DNA from: an uncultured Collinsella sp.
GTDB taxonomy: Bacteria; Actinomycetota; Coriobacteriia; Coriobacteriales; Coriobacteriaceae
Direction: 5' to 3'
Assembly (NCBI GenBank): GCA_934647195.1
Contig: CAKUFD010000015.1
Span: forward strand, 1-31,739
DNA length: 31,739 nt
The position numbers were made by a program, and so were the translations under genes. Below, one piece after another: positions 7,699-14,074 of the stretch. The notes beneath the pieces are model-generated. The model was not told where the DNA came from. It did not search any database and was given only the letters and a program-made list of their open reading frames with translations. Each line of letters begins with the position of its first letter. Position 1 is the first letter of the stretch.

Positions 7699-7827
7699 TC
7701 ATGCAAGCCCAAGCGCCAAAGCGATAAGGACGATGAGCCTGCAATACATATCGATGAAAATTCGGAACAAGATCGTTCCGCCGACAGCCGCAAACGCCAT
7801 GAATGCGGCCTTCTCAACCTTGGTCAT
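7699..7827 (-). CDS. Small phage membrane protein, 42 residues
   Basis: ATG 7827 is preceded by AAGGGGG. The 42-residue product has two hydrophobic stretches (AAFMAFAAVGGTILFRIF and LIVLIALALGLA) separated by a short polar turn, so it may be a hairpin membrane protein. Its start overlaps the end of the HTH gene by 14 bases. It is the second gene of the leftward early operon. Function unknown. Confidence 0.6.
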   Translation of the reverse strand: MTKVEKAAFMAFAAVGGTILFRIFIDMYCRLIVLIALALGLA

Positions 7828-8053
7828 GCGTGCCCCCTTCTATCCATTCATCCACCCATTCAGGCTTTATCAGCTGCCCGTACTTTCGCCCGGGCGGCAG
7901 GTGGTATCTCAGGCGGCCAGACTTCATCTCGTCGTAGACGGTGGAGCACGGCACGCCTAGCACCCTGCTCACCTCCTTGACCGAATAGAGCAATTTCTTG
8001 GGTAGACCCAGCTCATGGGCCATGTCTGCGAACGTTGTCGTGGTATCATCCAT
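7814..8053 (-). CDS. Excisionase-like helix-turn-helix protein
   Basis: 79 residues. The central part (YSVKEVSRVLGVPCSTVYDEMKSG) is a MerR/HTH_17-type winged helix, followed by the wing (LRYHLPPGRKYGQLIKPEWVDEWIEGG). Phage excisionases and early regulators share this fold, and they bend DNA at attachment sites or act as activators. ATG 8053 is chosen because GGAGG lies eight bases upstream, whereas the GTG at 8062 overlaps that site. It is the first gene of the leftward early operon. Confidence 0.72.
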   Translation of the reverse strand: MDDTTTTFADMAHELGLPKKLLYSVKEVSRVLGVPCSTVYDEMKSGRLRYHLPPGRKYGQLIKPEWVDEWIEGGTHDQG

Positions 8054-8367
8054 ATCGAACACCTCCCTTCAAGTGGTGTTTTGTCTCTTGGGCGCGTTTT
8101 TCCTTTGCTGTCGGGAAACGCGCTCTCTCTTTATCTGTGTCGTGGATGTATCGGCTCTCACGACTTACCGCCCGCACGTATGCGGGTCTCTCTTCGTCGC
8201 TTGATTGCACCATCAAGCTTTCTCGCTATTTATCTTTTTCAAGGTTCTCGCCCTCGGCTACGTGGGCGCTACGGATAAATGCACACCGTAAGATTCACGA
8301 ACAAAGATGGTTAGTTTGGAATCTCGTCCGTAGCGTCCATGTGGCCGGGGCTTTTGATCGTGGGACG
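8054..8367. promoter_or_regulatory. Gene-free leader with three hairpins upstream of the excisionase-like gene
   Basis: No convincing gene in 314 bases. Three inverted repeats stand out: GCGCGTTT/AAACGCGC (8092-8099 with 8116-8123), CCCGCA/TGCGGG (about 8171-8186) and GCTTGAT/ATCAAGC (8199-8205 with 8212-8218). A fourth, AACACC/GGTGTT (8058-8063 with 8075-8080), would on the minus-strand RNA pair across part of the ribosome binding site of the excisionase-like gene. The region probably carries the leader, and possibly a promoter, of the early operon. Confidence 0.45.
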
Positions 8368-8580
8368 TTACTCCCAGCCAGCAAGGACGTTTGGCGTCAC
8401 GCCCAACGCAATAGCAAGCGCAACAGCGTTTTCGAGTGTTGGCTTTGCCGTTGCCGTCTCATACGCTGAAATGGATGTGCGAGAAATGCCCGCCTTCTCT
8501 GCAAGCTCGTCTTGCGACATGCTTTTGCGGTTCCGCTCTGCTCTGAGGTTTGCCGCGAACAACTCGTTTGAATACTCCAA
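8368..8580 (-). CDS. XRE-family regulator in the Cro position
   Basis: 70 residues from a TTG start at 8580, with GAGGAGG about ten bases upstream. The ATG frame to 8694 would run through the operators and a T-rich tract. The whole protein is one lambda-repressor-like domain: LRAERNRKSMSQDELAEKAG, then ISRTSISAYETATAKPTLENAVALAIALGV. There is no C-terminal peptidase or dimerisation domain. It is transcribed with the replication genes, divergently from the integrase-side regulator, so it is most likely the Cro-like lytic regulator. A short repressor cannot be excluded. Confidence 0.75.
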   Translation of the reverse strand: MEYSNELFAANLRAERNRKSMSQDELAEKAGISRTSISAYETATAKPTLENAVALAIALGVTPNVLAGWE

Positions 8581-8603
8581 CTCGTACTCACCTCCTCGGA
8601 AAA

Positions 8604-8680
8604 GTTCGTATCTCGAACAACTGATAATGACAATAACACGAATCTCGAATATTGCAACAAGAAAAGTTCGCAATCTGAAT
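8604..8680. promoter_or_regulatory. Phage operator array between the divergent regulators
   Basis: Three 15-bp sites lie about three helical turns apart. Site 1 (8604-8618) is a perfect palindrome, GTTCG-TATCT-CGAAC. Site 2 (8636-8650) keeps CGAATCTCGAAT, and site 3 (8666-8680) keeps GTTCG and GAAT. On the minus strand a promoter can be read with -35 TTGCAA (8657-8652) and -10 TATTGT (8635-8630), 16 bases apart, whose spacer is exactly site 2. Binding there would block the Cro-side promoter, a lambda-like switch. Confidence 0.7.
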
Positions 8681-8746
8681 ATTTTTTTTGGCATTTGGTA
8701 AACTTGTCCTTGCAGACCTAAAACGACCGATTAGGCCGGAGATGAA

Positions 8747-9106
8747 ATGAGATACACGCTTTTGCTTAAAGAGATTCGAAAGAATCGCGGTATGACACAG
8801 GCGGAACTTGGTGAAAAGGTTGGGACTACAGCCCGCGTTGTCGGCTCATGGGAACGTATGGAAACGCCAATACAAATGGACGATGCTTGTAAATGTGCAA
8901 ACGCACTAAACTGCACGCCAAATGATTTGATCGGGTGGAGCGGTGAAACCGTATTGTCAATGGCTGAACATGAGCTTATGAACAACTATCGCAAGTGCGA
9001 TAAACCCACCCGCGCAAGCATCCTGATGGTCGCGAAGAACGGTGCCCTCGCATCTGCCAGTCAAGCGGAAAGCGCACCCGCACTTGACCGTAGTGAAATA
9101 GCCTAA
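8747..9106 (+). CDS. XRE-family regulator in the CI (lysogeny) position
   Basis: 119 residues, start ATG 8747 with GGAGATGA upstream. The N-terminal 60 residues are a lambda-repressor-like HTH (GMTQAELGEKVGTTARVVGSWER). The C-terminal 55 residues are helical, ending in an Ala/Ser-rich tail, with no visible S24 peptidase motif, so induction by RecA self-cleavage is unlikely. It precedes the integrase on the same strand, the usual CI-integrase lysogeny arm. It is therefore the likely maintenance repressor acting on the operators at 8604-8680. Confidence 0.72.
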   Translation: MRYTLLLKEIRKNRGMTQAELGEKVGTTARVVGSWERMETPIQMDDACKCANALNCTPNDLIGWSGETVLSMAEHELMNNYRKCDKPTRASILMVAKNGALASASQAESAPALDRSEIA

Positions 9107-9145
9107 AAAAAGATGTGCCCCAGGTGCTTCGGACACCCAGGGCAC
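9105..9145 (-). terminator. Minus-strand intrinsic terminator behind the repressor gene
   Basis: Inverted repeat GTGCCC-CA-GGTG / CACC-CA-GGGCAC at 9115-9145 with a 7-base loop. Read on the minus strand it is followed by ATC and seven Ts (9111-9105). It faces transcription coming leftward from the host flavodoxin gene across the integrase, and would protect the regulator region. Confidence 0.65.
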
Positions 9146-9185
9146 GCGCCTTTACAGAGCTTCTATTCAGAAAGGCAGGTACATT

Positions 9186-10337
9186 ATGGCACAACGCGCA
9201 CGCCGCCGCTCGTGGGGTTCGGTGACCGAGATAACGCGCGGAAAGAAGTACGTGATTAGATGGATGGAGAACACGCCACGTGGCCGCATGCGCCGCTCCA
9301 AGACGATTTGGGGCACGTACAGGCAGGCTTGCCTAGAGCTAGACCGAAGACACGTAGAGCACGCCGAGGACAAGCCCACGCCCACGGTTAAACGCGCCTA
9401 TGACATGTGGGTGCTGCCGCTGCTTAACAAACGGTTGGAGACGGGCACGCTCGCCGCCAGTTCGCACGACTTAATCAAGAATGCGTGGGGTAAATTCGTT
9501 TGCCCTCGTTGGGGAGATGTGCCAGTCGATATTGTTCGCGCTGTTGACGTGCAGGAATGGATATTGACGCTCAACCGTGGCAACGCGTTGAATGCCATGC
9601 GCTGCCTGTCGTATGTGTTCGAGAGGGCCGCTACGTTCATGCCGCTACCAATGAATCCGTTTGGCGCAAACATTAAATATGAGATGCCGCTGGTGTCGCA
9701 CGCACGCTCAAAGCAGGTGTACACGCTCGCAAAAGCTAAACAGGTATTGGAGCAATTGCACGGCACGTCCATGGAAGCGCCGTTCATCCTCGCCTGCTTC
9801 GCCGGATGCCGCCCAGCGGAATCGTTGGCCGTGCGCGTGGACGATATACAGGTTATAGACGTGGACGGTATCGGCGTGTGCGCGGTATCGATTGAGCGCC
9901 AGATGTGCGCCACGGGCTATGAGGTCACTGAGCGCATGAAGACCAAGCAGAGCAGGCGAACGACATTCGTGCTACCTCAAGCCGCCCAACGATTGATACA
10001 GATAAGAGACGAATACGCATCGCAAGGGCGCGAATGGCTAAGTGATCGTGGCGATGGTTTGCCGACCAGCAGACCCGCGAACAAGAACCGTTGGCTAAGC
10101 TTCTGCAAAGCAAATGATATCGAGTACATTCCATGGGCGAACCTGCGCAACTCGTGGCGCACAATCTGTGAGATAGAGCTTAGAATGCCGTGGGATTTGT
10201 GCGAATTAATCATGGGTCACGCGCTGCCCGGCATGAGCGGTGCGCACTATATCCGCCCATCCATCGAGCAGACGGCGCGTACATTCATCGAGTCACTTAG
10301 GATAAATAAGGATATTTCTCAACAAAACCGCAGGTAG
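9186..10337 (+). CDS. int: Prophage tyrosine recombinase (integrase)
   Basis: 383 residues, the usual length. A basic N-terminal arm-binding part (1-65) leads to a SAM-like core-binding domain (66-170) and a catalytic domain. Visible active-site residues are Arg209 (GCRPAES), a candidate Lys at 252/254 (KTKQ), Arg321 (ANLRNS), His345 (MGHALPG) and the nucleophile Tyr355 (AHYIRP). The HxLRH box is altered to ANLRN, so the first His is replaced by Ala and the second by Asn. The enzyme integrates and excises the prophage. It lies 12 bases from the probable attachment site, the usual int-attP neighbourhood. Confidence 0.92.
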   Translation: MAQRARRRSWGSVTEITRGKKYVIRWMENTPRGRMRRSKTIWGTYRQACLELDRRHVEHAEDKPTPTVKRAYDMWVLPLLNKRLETGTLAASSHDLIKNAWGKFVCPRWGDVPVDIVRAVDVQEWILTLNRGNALNAMRCLSYVFERAATFMPLPMNPFGANIKYEMPLVSHARSKQVYTLAKAKQVLEQLHGTSMEAPFILACFAGCRPAESLAVRVDDIQVIDVDGIGVCAVSIERQMCATGYEVTERMKTKQSRRTTFVLPQAAQRLIQIRDEYASQGREWLSDRGDGLPTSRPANKNRWLSFCKANDIEYIPWANLRNSWRTICEIELRMPWDLCELIMGHALPGMSGAHYIRPSIEQTARTFIESLRINKDISQQNRR

Positions 10338-10349
10338 ATAGCGTATGTT

Positions 10350-10366
10350 CTAGATGTCCGGCATCT
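10350..10366. other. Probable prophage right attachment junction (attR)
   Basis: The flavodoxin-like gene is in frame up to codons for MPD and then meets TAG at 10352-10350, right beside the integrase stop. The junction contains AGATG-TCCGG-CATCT (10352-10366), an inverted repeat around a short spacer as expected of a tyrosine recombinase core site. The exact crossover cannot be fixed because the left end of the prophage is outside the window. Confidence 0.55.
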
Positions 10367-10709
10367 GGACGCTGTATTGGGCCGTCGTCTCGACGCCGCG
10401 CTCGCACAGCAGGCTGGCAGCAAAGCGCGTGGTCTGCCCAGCGGTGGTACCAAAGGTCGTTGCAGTAAAGACATATGCATCGGCAGGCACGTCAAATGTT
10501 GCACGTTTGAGAAAATCGACAGCCGGCGTAGGCAGGCCCCAGCAATACGTGGGGGCAATAAATCCCAGATAGCCACCCTTTTCAACGGAGATATGGGGAT
10601 TGGAGTCGCCTTTGAACGCCTCTATCGAAACAGCGACATCGCCCACGCGCTGGGCGATGCACTCGGCAACATGGCGGCTGTTGCCCTCTGCGCTAAAGTA
10701 TAAAATCAT
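10350..10709 (-). pseudogene. EFR1-family flavodoxin, 3'-truncated by the prophage
   Basis: 119 residues. The N-terminus is a flavodoxin fold with the FMN phosphate loop YFSAEGNS (4-11), then APTYCWGLP and TTFGTTAGQ, all characteristic of EFR1-type proteins that continue into a MPD-(N/T)-W/Y-TP-FDLSD stretch and two [4Fe-4S] clusters. Here the protein stops at SVQMPDI, so about half to two thirds of a normal 190-260 residue protein is missing, including all cluster cysteines. The break coincides with the prophage end. The remnant may still fold but cannot transfer electrons through Fe-S clusters. Confidence 0.75.
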
Positions 10710-11016
10710 CCGGGTTCCAATCTCCGCCGTTTATTTAGCTGCCATTATCCCTCAAGAACACACGAGGCACGAAACGGAAGAGTGGCACGACCCGCCCCGA
10801 TGTAGAAAACTCTCGCAGAAGGCGGCTCGACGAACTATCATAGGAACCAACCGGCGGGCAACGCTCGCCACGACGCTTTAGGGGATGTCTTTTTGGTCCT
10901 TGTTCTTTAGGGAACGGTTAATCGCATAGCCCATAAGGGGTGCCGAGCGCACCCGGGTTTGTTGCGCCGTTCCAACCTGATTCGATAGCGAACCATCAAT
11001 CAGAAAGAACAACATC
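10710..11016. promoter_or_regulatory. Divergent intergenic region
   Basis: About 300 bases between the truncated flavodoxin (leftward) and the methyltransferase (rightward). The left part, to about 10880, shows nothing clear. The right part contains the structured leader described separately at 10911-10973. Confidence 0.4.
10911..10973 (+). ncRNA. Candidate structured 5' leader (possible riboswitch) of the methyltransferase gene
   Basis: Four nested pairings make one long, regular stem: GGAACGG/CCGTTCC (10911-10917 with 10967-10973), CGCA/TGCG (10923-10926 with 10963-10966), CCC/GGG (10930-10932 with 10955-10957) and GGGTGC/GCACCC (10938-10943 with 10949-10954) capped by CGAGC. The internal loops (TTAAT, TAG, ATAAG opposite TTTGT) hold purine-rich unpaired bases. 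No T-tract follows, so it is not a simple terminator. It ends 43 bases before the ATG. I cannot match it to a named riboswitch class. Confidence 0.5.
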
Positions 11017-11739
11017 ATGCAAACGTTCCCCAAGTCAAACCGCTTTGACTCAACACTCGTCCAATCAAAAATCATGGGGCCAAACCCGCTCAAGCTCTGC
11101 GAAGAGCTGCTTGAAGGTGCCACCATTCCACGCGGAAGCCGCGTTTGCGACCTCGGAAGCGGCAGCGGCATCACGAGCGTCATGCTCGCACGCGAATATG
11201 GCCTCGATGTCTACGCCGTCGATCTTTGGAGCGACCCGCAGGATAATCGTGTCTTCTTTCGCGAGATGGGTGTCCCCGACCGAACAATCCATCCTATAAA
11301 GGCCGACGCAGCGCAGGGCCTGCCTTTTGAGCACGCGTTCTTTGACGCCGTGGTAAGCATCGATTCGTACAACTATTACGGGCGCGACCCCCGGTATCTA
11401 GGCGAAAAACTCCTGCCCTACGTCAAGCCGGAATCCAAACTCTACCTTTCCATCCCCGGCATGATACGAGATTGCCATGACAATCTCCCAGAATGCCTAC
11501 TCGCCTCCTGGACCCCCGAGCAGCTGGAATACATGCACGACATCGACTGGTGGCGTGCCATGATCGAACAGACGGCAGAAGTGCGCATCTTGGATATGCA
11601 CGCCATGTCCTGCACGCGTGAAGCCTGGGCCGATTGGATTGTCTGCGATAACGAATATGCCGTAGGCGACCGCGTGGCCGTTGCAGCCGGTGCTCTCGAC
11701 TATCTCAACACCATCGCCATCACGCTGCAAAAACAATAA
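11017..11739 (+). CDS. Class I SAM-dependent methyltransferase
   Basis: 240 residues. Motif I CDLGSGSGITSVM (about residues 45-57) is the SAM-binding glycine loop, followed by the acidic AVDLW (motif II, near 68-72), and then FDAVVSIDSYNYYG (motif IV). The rest contains the characteristic WTPEQLEYMHDIDWWRAMIEQT and LDMHAMSCTREAWADWI, which recur in a family of uncharacterised methyltransferases in Clostridia and Coriobacteria. The substrate is unknown and a small molecule is likely. It stands alone between a structured leader and a strong hairpin. Confidence 0.82.
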   Translation: MQTFPKSNRFDSTLVQSKIMGPNPLKLCEELLEGATIPRGSRVCDLGSGSGITSVMLAREYGLDVYAVDLWSDPQDNRVFFREMGVPDRTIHPIKADAAQGLPFEHAFFDAVVSIDSYNYYGRDPRYLGEKLLPYVKPESKLYLSIPGMIRDCHDNLPECLLASWTPEQLEYMHDIDWWRAMIEQTAEVRILDMHAMSCTREAWADWIVCDNEYAVGDRVAVAAGALDYLNTIAITLQKQ

Positions 11740-11746
11740 CCCCTTT

Positions 11747-11785
11747 GCGGCGGGGCGAGCTCTACGCAAGAACTCGCCCCGCCGC
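11747..11785. terminator. Strong hairpin after the methyltransferase gene
   Basis: Perfect 13-bp stem GCGGCGGGGCGAG/CTCGCCCCGCCGC (11747-11759 with 11773-11785), 8 bases after the stop codon. No T-run follows, so it is either a T-less terminator or a 3' end stabiliser. Confidence 0.6.
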
Positions 11786-11880
11786 ACGCGCAAGACCCTC
11801 GAAGTTGACGATTTCCTCGCCAAGCGCGGCGGTTTAGTAAACCTTGCGTTCAATATATCTGCCACACGTCGGGTTTCGCC

Positions 11881-11924
11881 TATACTGAATGAAATGGAAG
11901 CAACCCGATGCCAAGACGCATCGG
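11881..11924 (+). promoter_or_regulatory. Promoter and operator/leader hairpin of the two-gene membrane operon
   Basis: A good -10 box, TATACT, lies at 11881-11886, with only a weak -35. Downstream, a perfect 7-bp inverted repeat CCGATGC/GCATCGG (11905-11911 with 11918-11924) lies between the likely transcription start and the ribosome binding site AAGGAGA, where it could bind a regulator or gate translation. Confidence 0.4.
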
Positions 11925-11943
11925 TCGACTAAGGAGACTTCTT

Positions 11944-12354
11944 ATGGCTTGTTTTGTTGTTGGAGGCGGCGAGGCCGTTGCCGTTACCGCTGTTCGTTCT
12001 ATCGTCAAGAAAAAGGAGATGGAGCGCGGCATCGTCGATAAGGACGGCAACCAGCTCACTGACGCTGCCGAGACCGGCATCTGCTGGACCCGCAAGCTCG
12101 GTTGGCTTTGCAATATGCTCTGGGGCGGCGTTATCCTGCTGTGCATCGAGCATATCTGGCACGGCGAGGTCGTGCCCTTCCCGCCGTTTTTGACCGCCAT
12201 GTACAACGCGGCCGATACATCCGTCATGCTCCACGAGATGGCGACCGTCGGCGTTGGCATGTGCGTCATGGTCACCGTGTGCTGGGCCGTCGTCACCGTC
12301 GTGGCCGACGCCGTGGTCAAGCGCTCTGCGCGCACGATTGCAACCGAGGCTTAA
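11944..12354 (+). CDS. Small membrane protein of unknown function (first of pair)
   Basis: 136 residues from ATG 11944, with AAGGAGA eight bases upstream. It has a short hydrophobic N-terminus, a charged stretch (VKKKEMERGIVDKDGNQ) and two membrane helices, about 50-67 (LGWLCNMLWGGVILLCIEHIW) and 98-122 (TVGVGMCVMVTVCWAVVTVVADAVV). The tail is basic, so the C-terminus is probably cytoplasmic. The next gene starts one base after its stop, so the pair probably forms a complex. Family not recognised. Confidence 0.65.
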   Translation: MACFVVGGGEAVAVTAVRSIVKKKEMERGIVDKDGNQLTDAAETGICWTRKLGWLCNMLWGGVILLCIEHIWHGEVVPFPPFLTAMYNAADTSVMLHEMATVGVGMCVMVTVCWAVVTVVADAVVKRSARTIATEA

Positions 12355-12355
12355 T

Positions 12356-12664
12356 ATGACGCTCATCATCACGCTTCTTGCCGCTGCCGTCGCTACCATC
12401 GCGTGGTACGTTGCCGGCCCCAAAAGCCAGATGAAGCTTGGCGTCCTCGCCCTCATGTACTGGGGCGCAGGCCTTATGTGGACGGTGGACGGCATCGCCA
12501 GTCTTCTTGAGGGCGAAGCCTTTATCGAGATCGTCGACCACGCCGCGATGATCGACGATGCCTTGCTGGGCCTCGTCATCGTGACGACCGGCCTTATCGC
12601 CTGGGCGCTCTACCTGCTTGTCAAAGACCCCAAGGGTATGCTGCGCAAGTCGCTGGCCGCGTAA
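12356..12664 (+). CDS. Small membrane protein of unknown function (second of pair)
   Basis: 102 residues from ATG 12356 (TAATATG junction with the upstream gene). Three hydrophobic helices are visible: 2-20, about 28-49 (LGVLALMYWGAGLMWTVDGIASLL) and 68-90 (DDALLGLVIVTTGLIAWALYLLV). The end is a basic tail (KDPKGMLRKSLAA). The repeated small-helix layout suggests a subunit of a membrane complex with the preceding protein. No catalytic motif is seen. Confidence 0.65.
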   Translation: MTLIITLLAAAVATIAWYVAGPKSQMKLGVLALMYWGAGLMWTVDGIASLLEGEAFIEIVDHAAMIDDALLGLVIVTTGLIAWALYLLVKDPKGMLRKSLAA

Positions 12665-12695
12665 CGCCTGGTTATCACATACAACGCAAACGCGT

Positions 12696-12733
12696 AACGC
12701 TCCTGGTAGAAGCATCTACCAGGAGCGTTTTCG
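12696..12733 (+). terminator. Intrinsic terminator of the membrane-protein operon
   Basis: Perfect 15-bp stem AACGCTCCTGGTAGA/TCTACCAGGAGCGTT (12696-12710 with 12715-12729), a four-base loop, then TTCGTT. It sits between convergent genes and may serve both directions. Confidence 0.8.
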
Positions 12734-12767
12734 TTACTCATCGACGCCGAGCGAAGCCTTGTCGCAG

Positions 12768-13991
12768 CTACTTTCCCGCACGGCGCAGTGCCAAGAACAG
12801 CAGCACGCAGGCAGCCGCCTCGAGGACGAGCGCGTACACGACAATCGCCGCCTGGCCATGAGCATACAAGGCGCCCGTCACGCCGGCGCCCACAAACGAG
12901 CCCACGCCCATAAAGACCGAGAACATGCCGTACGACGTCGCGCGCTTGCAGCCCGGAACCATATCGGCAACTGCCGCACGCATGGTCGATTCCTGAATGC
13001 CCAGGCTCGCGCCCCATAAGACCACGCCCACAACCACGGAGGCGAAGCTGTCGCCAAAGGCGAAAAACGGAACGATCGCGCTCACTACCGGCAAGGCGAA
13101 CAGCACGCGCACGCCCACCTTGTCGTAAATCGATCCCGTTACCAGCGCAAACACGCCGTCGACGCCCATCGCCACCGCATAGAGCACGGCAACCGTTGGC
13201 GCCGAGACGATATGGGCCGAGACCATGTGGAACGACATGACACCAAACGTTCCCACGCCAGCCAAGACCAAACCGCAAAAGCCCGTGTAGATCCAAAACA
13301 GACGAGGGAGCTTGATGGGCTGGGCTGCCGTGGCCTTCGATGCGCCCGCGGTGTCGCCTTCAGCCGCCTCATTCTCATCGCCCTGCTCAAACACCTCGGG
13401 ACGCGGAACGCGATGACGCAGATACAGCAGCACGCCGATAGCCGCGAGTCCAGGAATGAGCATCACGCCGAGCGCAGGGCCATATGCGTTGTGCGTCGCT
13501 TGCAAAATCGCTGCCGCGATGAGCGGCCCTGTCACGGCCCCCACCTGGTCGAGCGCCTCGTGGAAAGCGAAGCCCTTACCGCGGCCCACGCGAGACGCCG
13601 CATGCGAGAGCATGGCGTCGCGCGAAGGCGTGCGCAGCGACTTGCCAAAGCGCTCGAAGACGATAAGGAACGATACGCCCAGCACGCTGCCCACAAATCC
13701 CATGGCGGGAACCGCAAGGCCCGTTGCTGCATAGCCCAGAATAGCGAAAAGCCAATAGCGGCCGGAACGATCGGCAGCCGGACCGCTCGCCAAACGTCCC
13801 GCCAAAGATGTTGCCTCGCCCAAACCCGAAACCAAGCCCACGACCGCCGCCGTGGCGCCCACCGAGTACAGCAACGGACCTTGGACCGAAAGCGCCGCCT
13901 CGTACACGATGTCCATGAGCATACTCACGATGCCAAAGCCCAAGATGAATCCCATCGGGCTTGCCGCACCTGCCCTCGACTTCTCCACCAT
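12768..13991 (-). CDS. MFS family transporter
   Basis: 407 residues with about twelve hydrophobic helices and a central cytoplasmic loop of about 45 polar residues (near 200-245, rich in Glu/Ala), the normal layout of a major facilitator. The helix 2-3 loop reads GRLASGPAADRSGRYW, the family A-like signature with the conserved Gly, Asp and Arg residues. A second copy is SIYDKVGVRVLF in the C-terminal half. The substrate cannot be told from sequence. The start MVEKSR is kept because it precedes the first helix directly. It is a single-gene unit. Confidence 0.85.
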   Translation of the reverse strand: MVEKSRAGAASPMGFILGFGIVSMLMDIVYEAALSVQGPLLYSVGATAAVVGLVSGLGEATSLAGRLASGPAADRSGRYWLFAILGYAATGLAVPAMGFVGSVLGVSFLIVFERFGKSLRTPSRDAMLSHAASRVGRGKGFAFHEALDQVGAVTGPLIAAAILQATHNAYGPALGVMLIPGLAAIGVLLYLRHRVPRPEVFEQGDENEAAEGDTAGASKATAAQPIKLPRLFWIYTGFCGLVLAGVGTFGVMSFHMVSAHIVSAPTVAVLYAVAMGVDGVFALVTGSIYDKVGVRVLFALPVVSAIVPFFAFGDSFASVVVGVVLWGASLGIQESTMRAAVADMVPGCKRATSYGMFSVFMGVGSFVGAGVTGALYAHGQAAIVVYALVLEAAACVLLFLALRRAGK

Positions 13992-14031
13992 GCGATGACC
14001 CTCTAATCCTCAACCGGCAGTGTCACTCAAT

Positions 14032-14065
14032 AAAAAAGGAACAAAGCCCCTGCAGACTTTGTTCC
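14032..14065 (-). terminator. Intrinsic terminator of feoB
   Basis: Stem GGAACAAAG/CTTTGTTCC (14038-14046 with 14057-14065). On the minus strand it is followed by six Ts (14037-14032), nine bases beyond the feoB stop codon. Confidence 0.85.
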
Positions 14066-14074
14066 CCTTTTGCA

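Noticed and set aside
10338..10420. tRNA gene as phage attachment site
   Set aside because: No cloverleaf or T-loop motif is present. The flanking gene is the flavodoxin instead.
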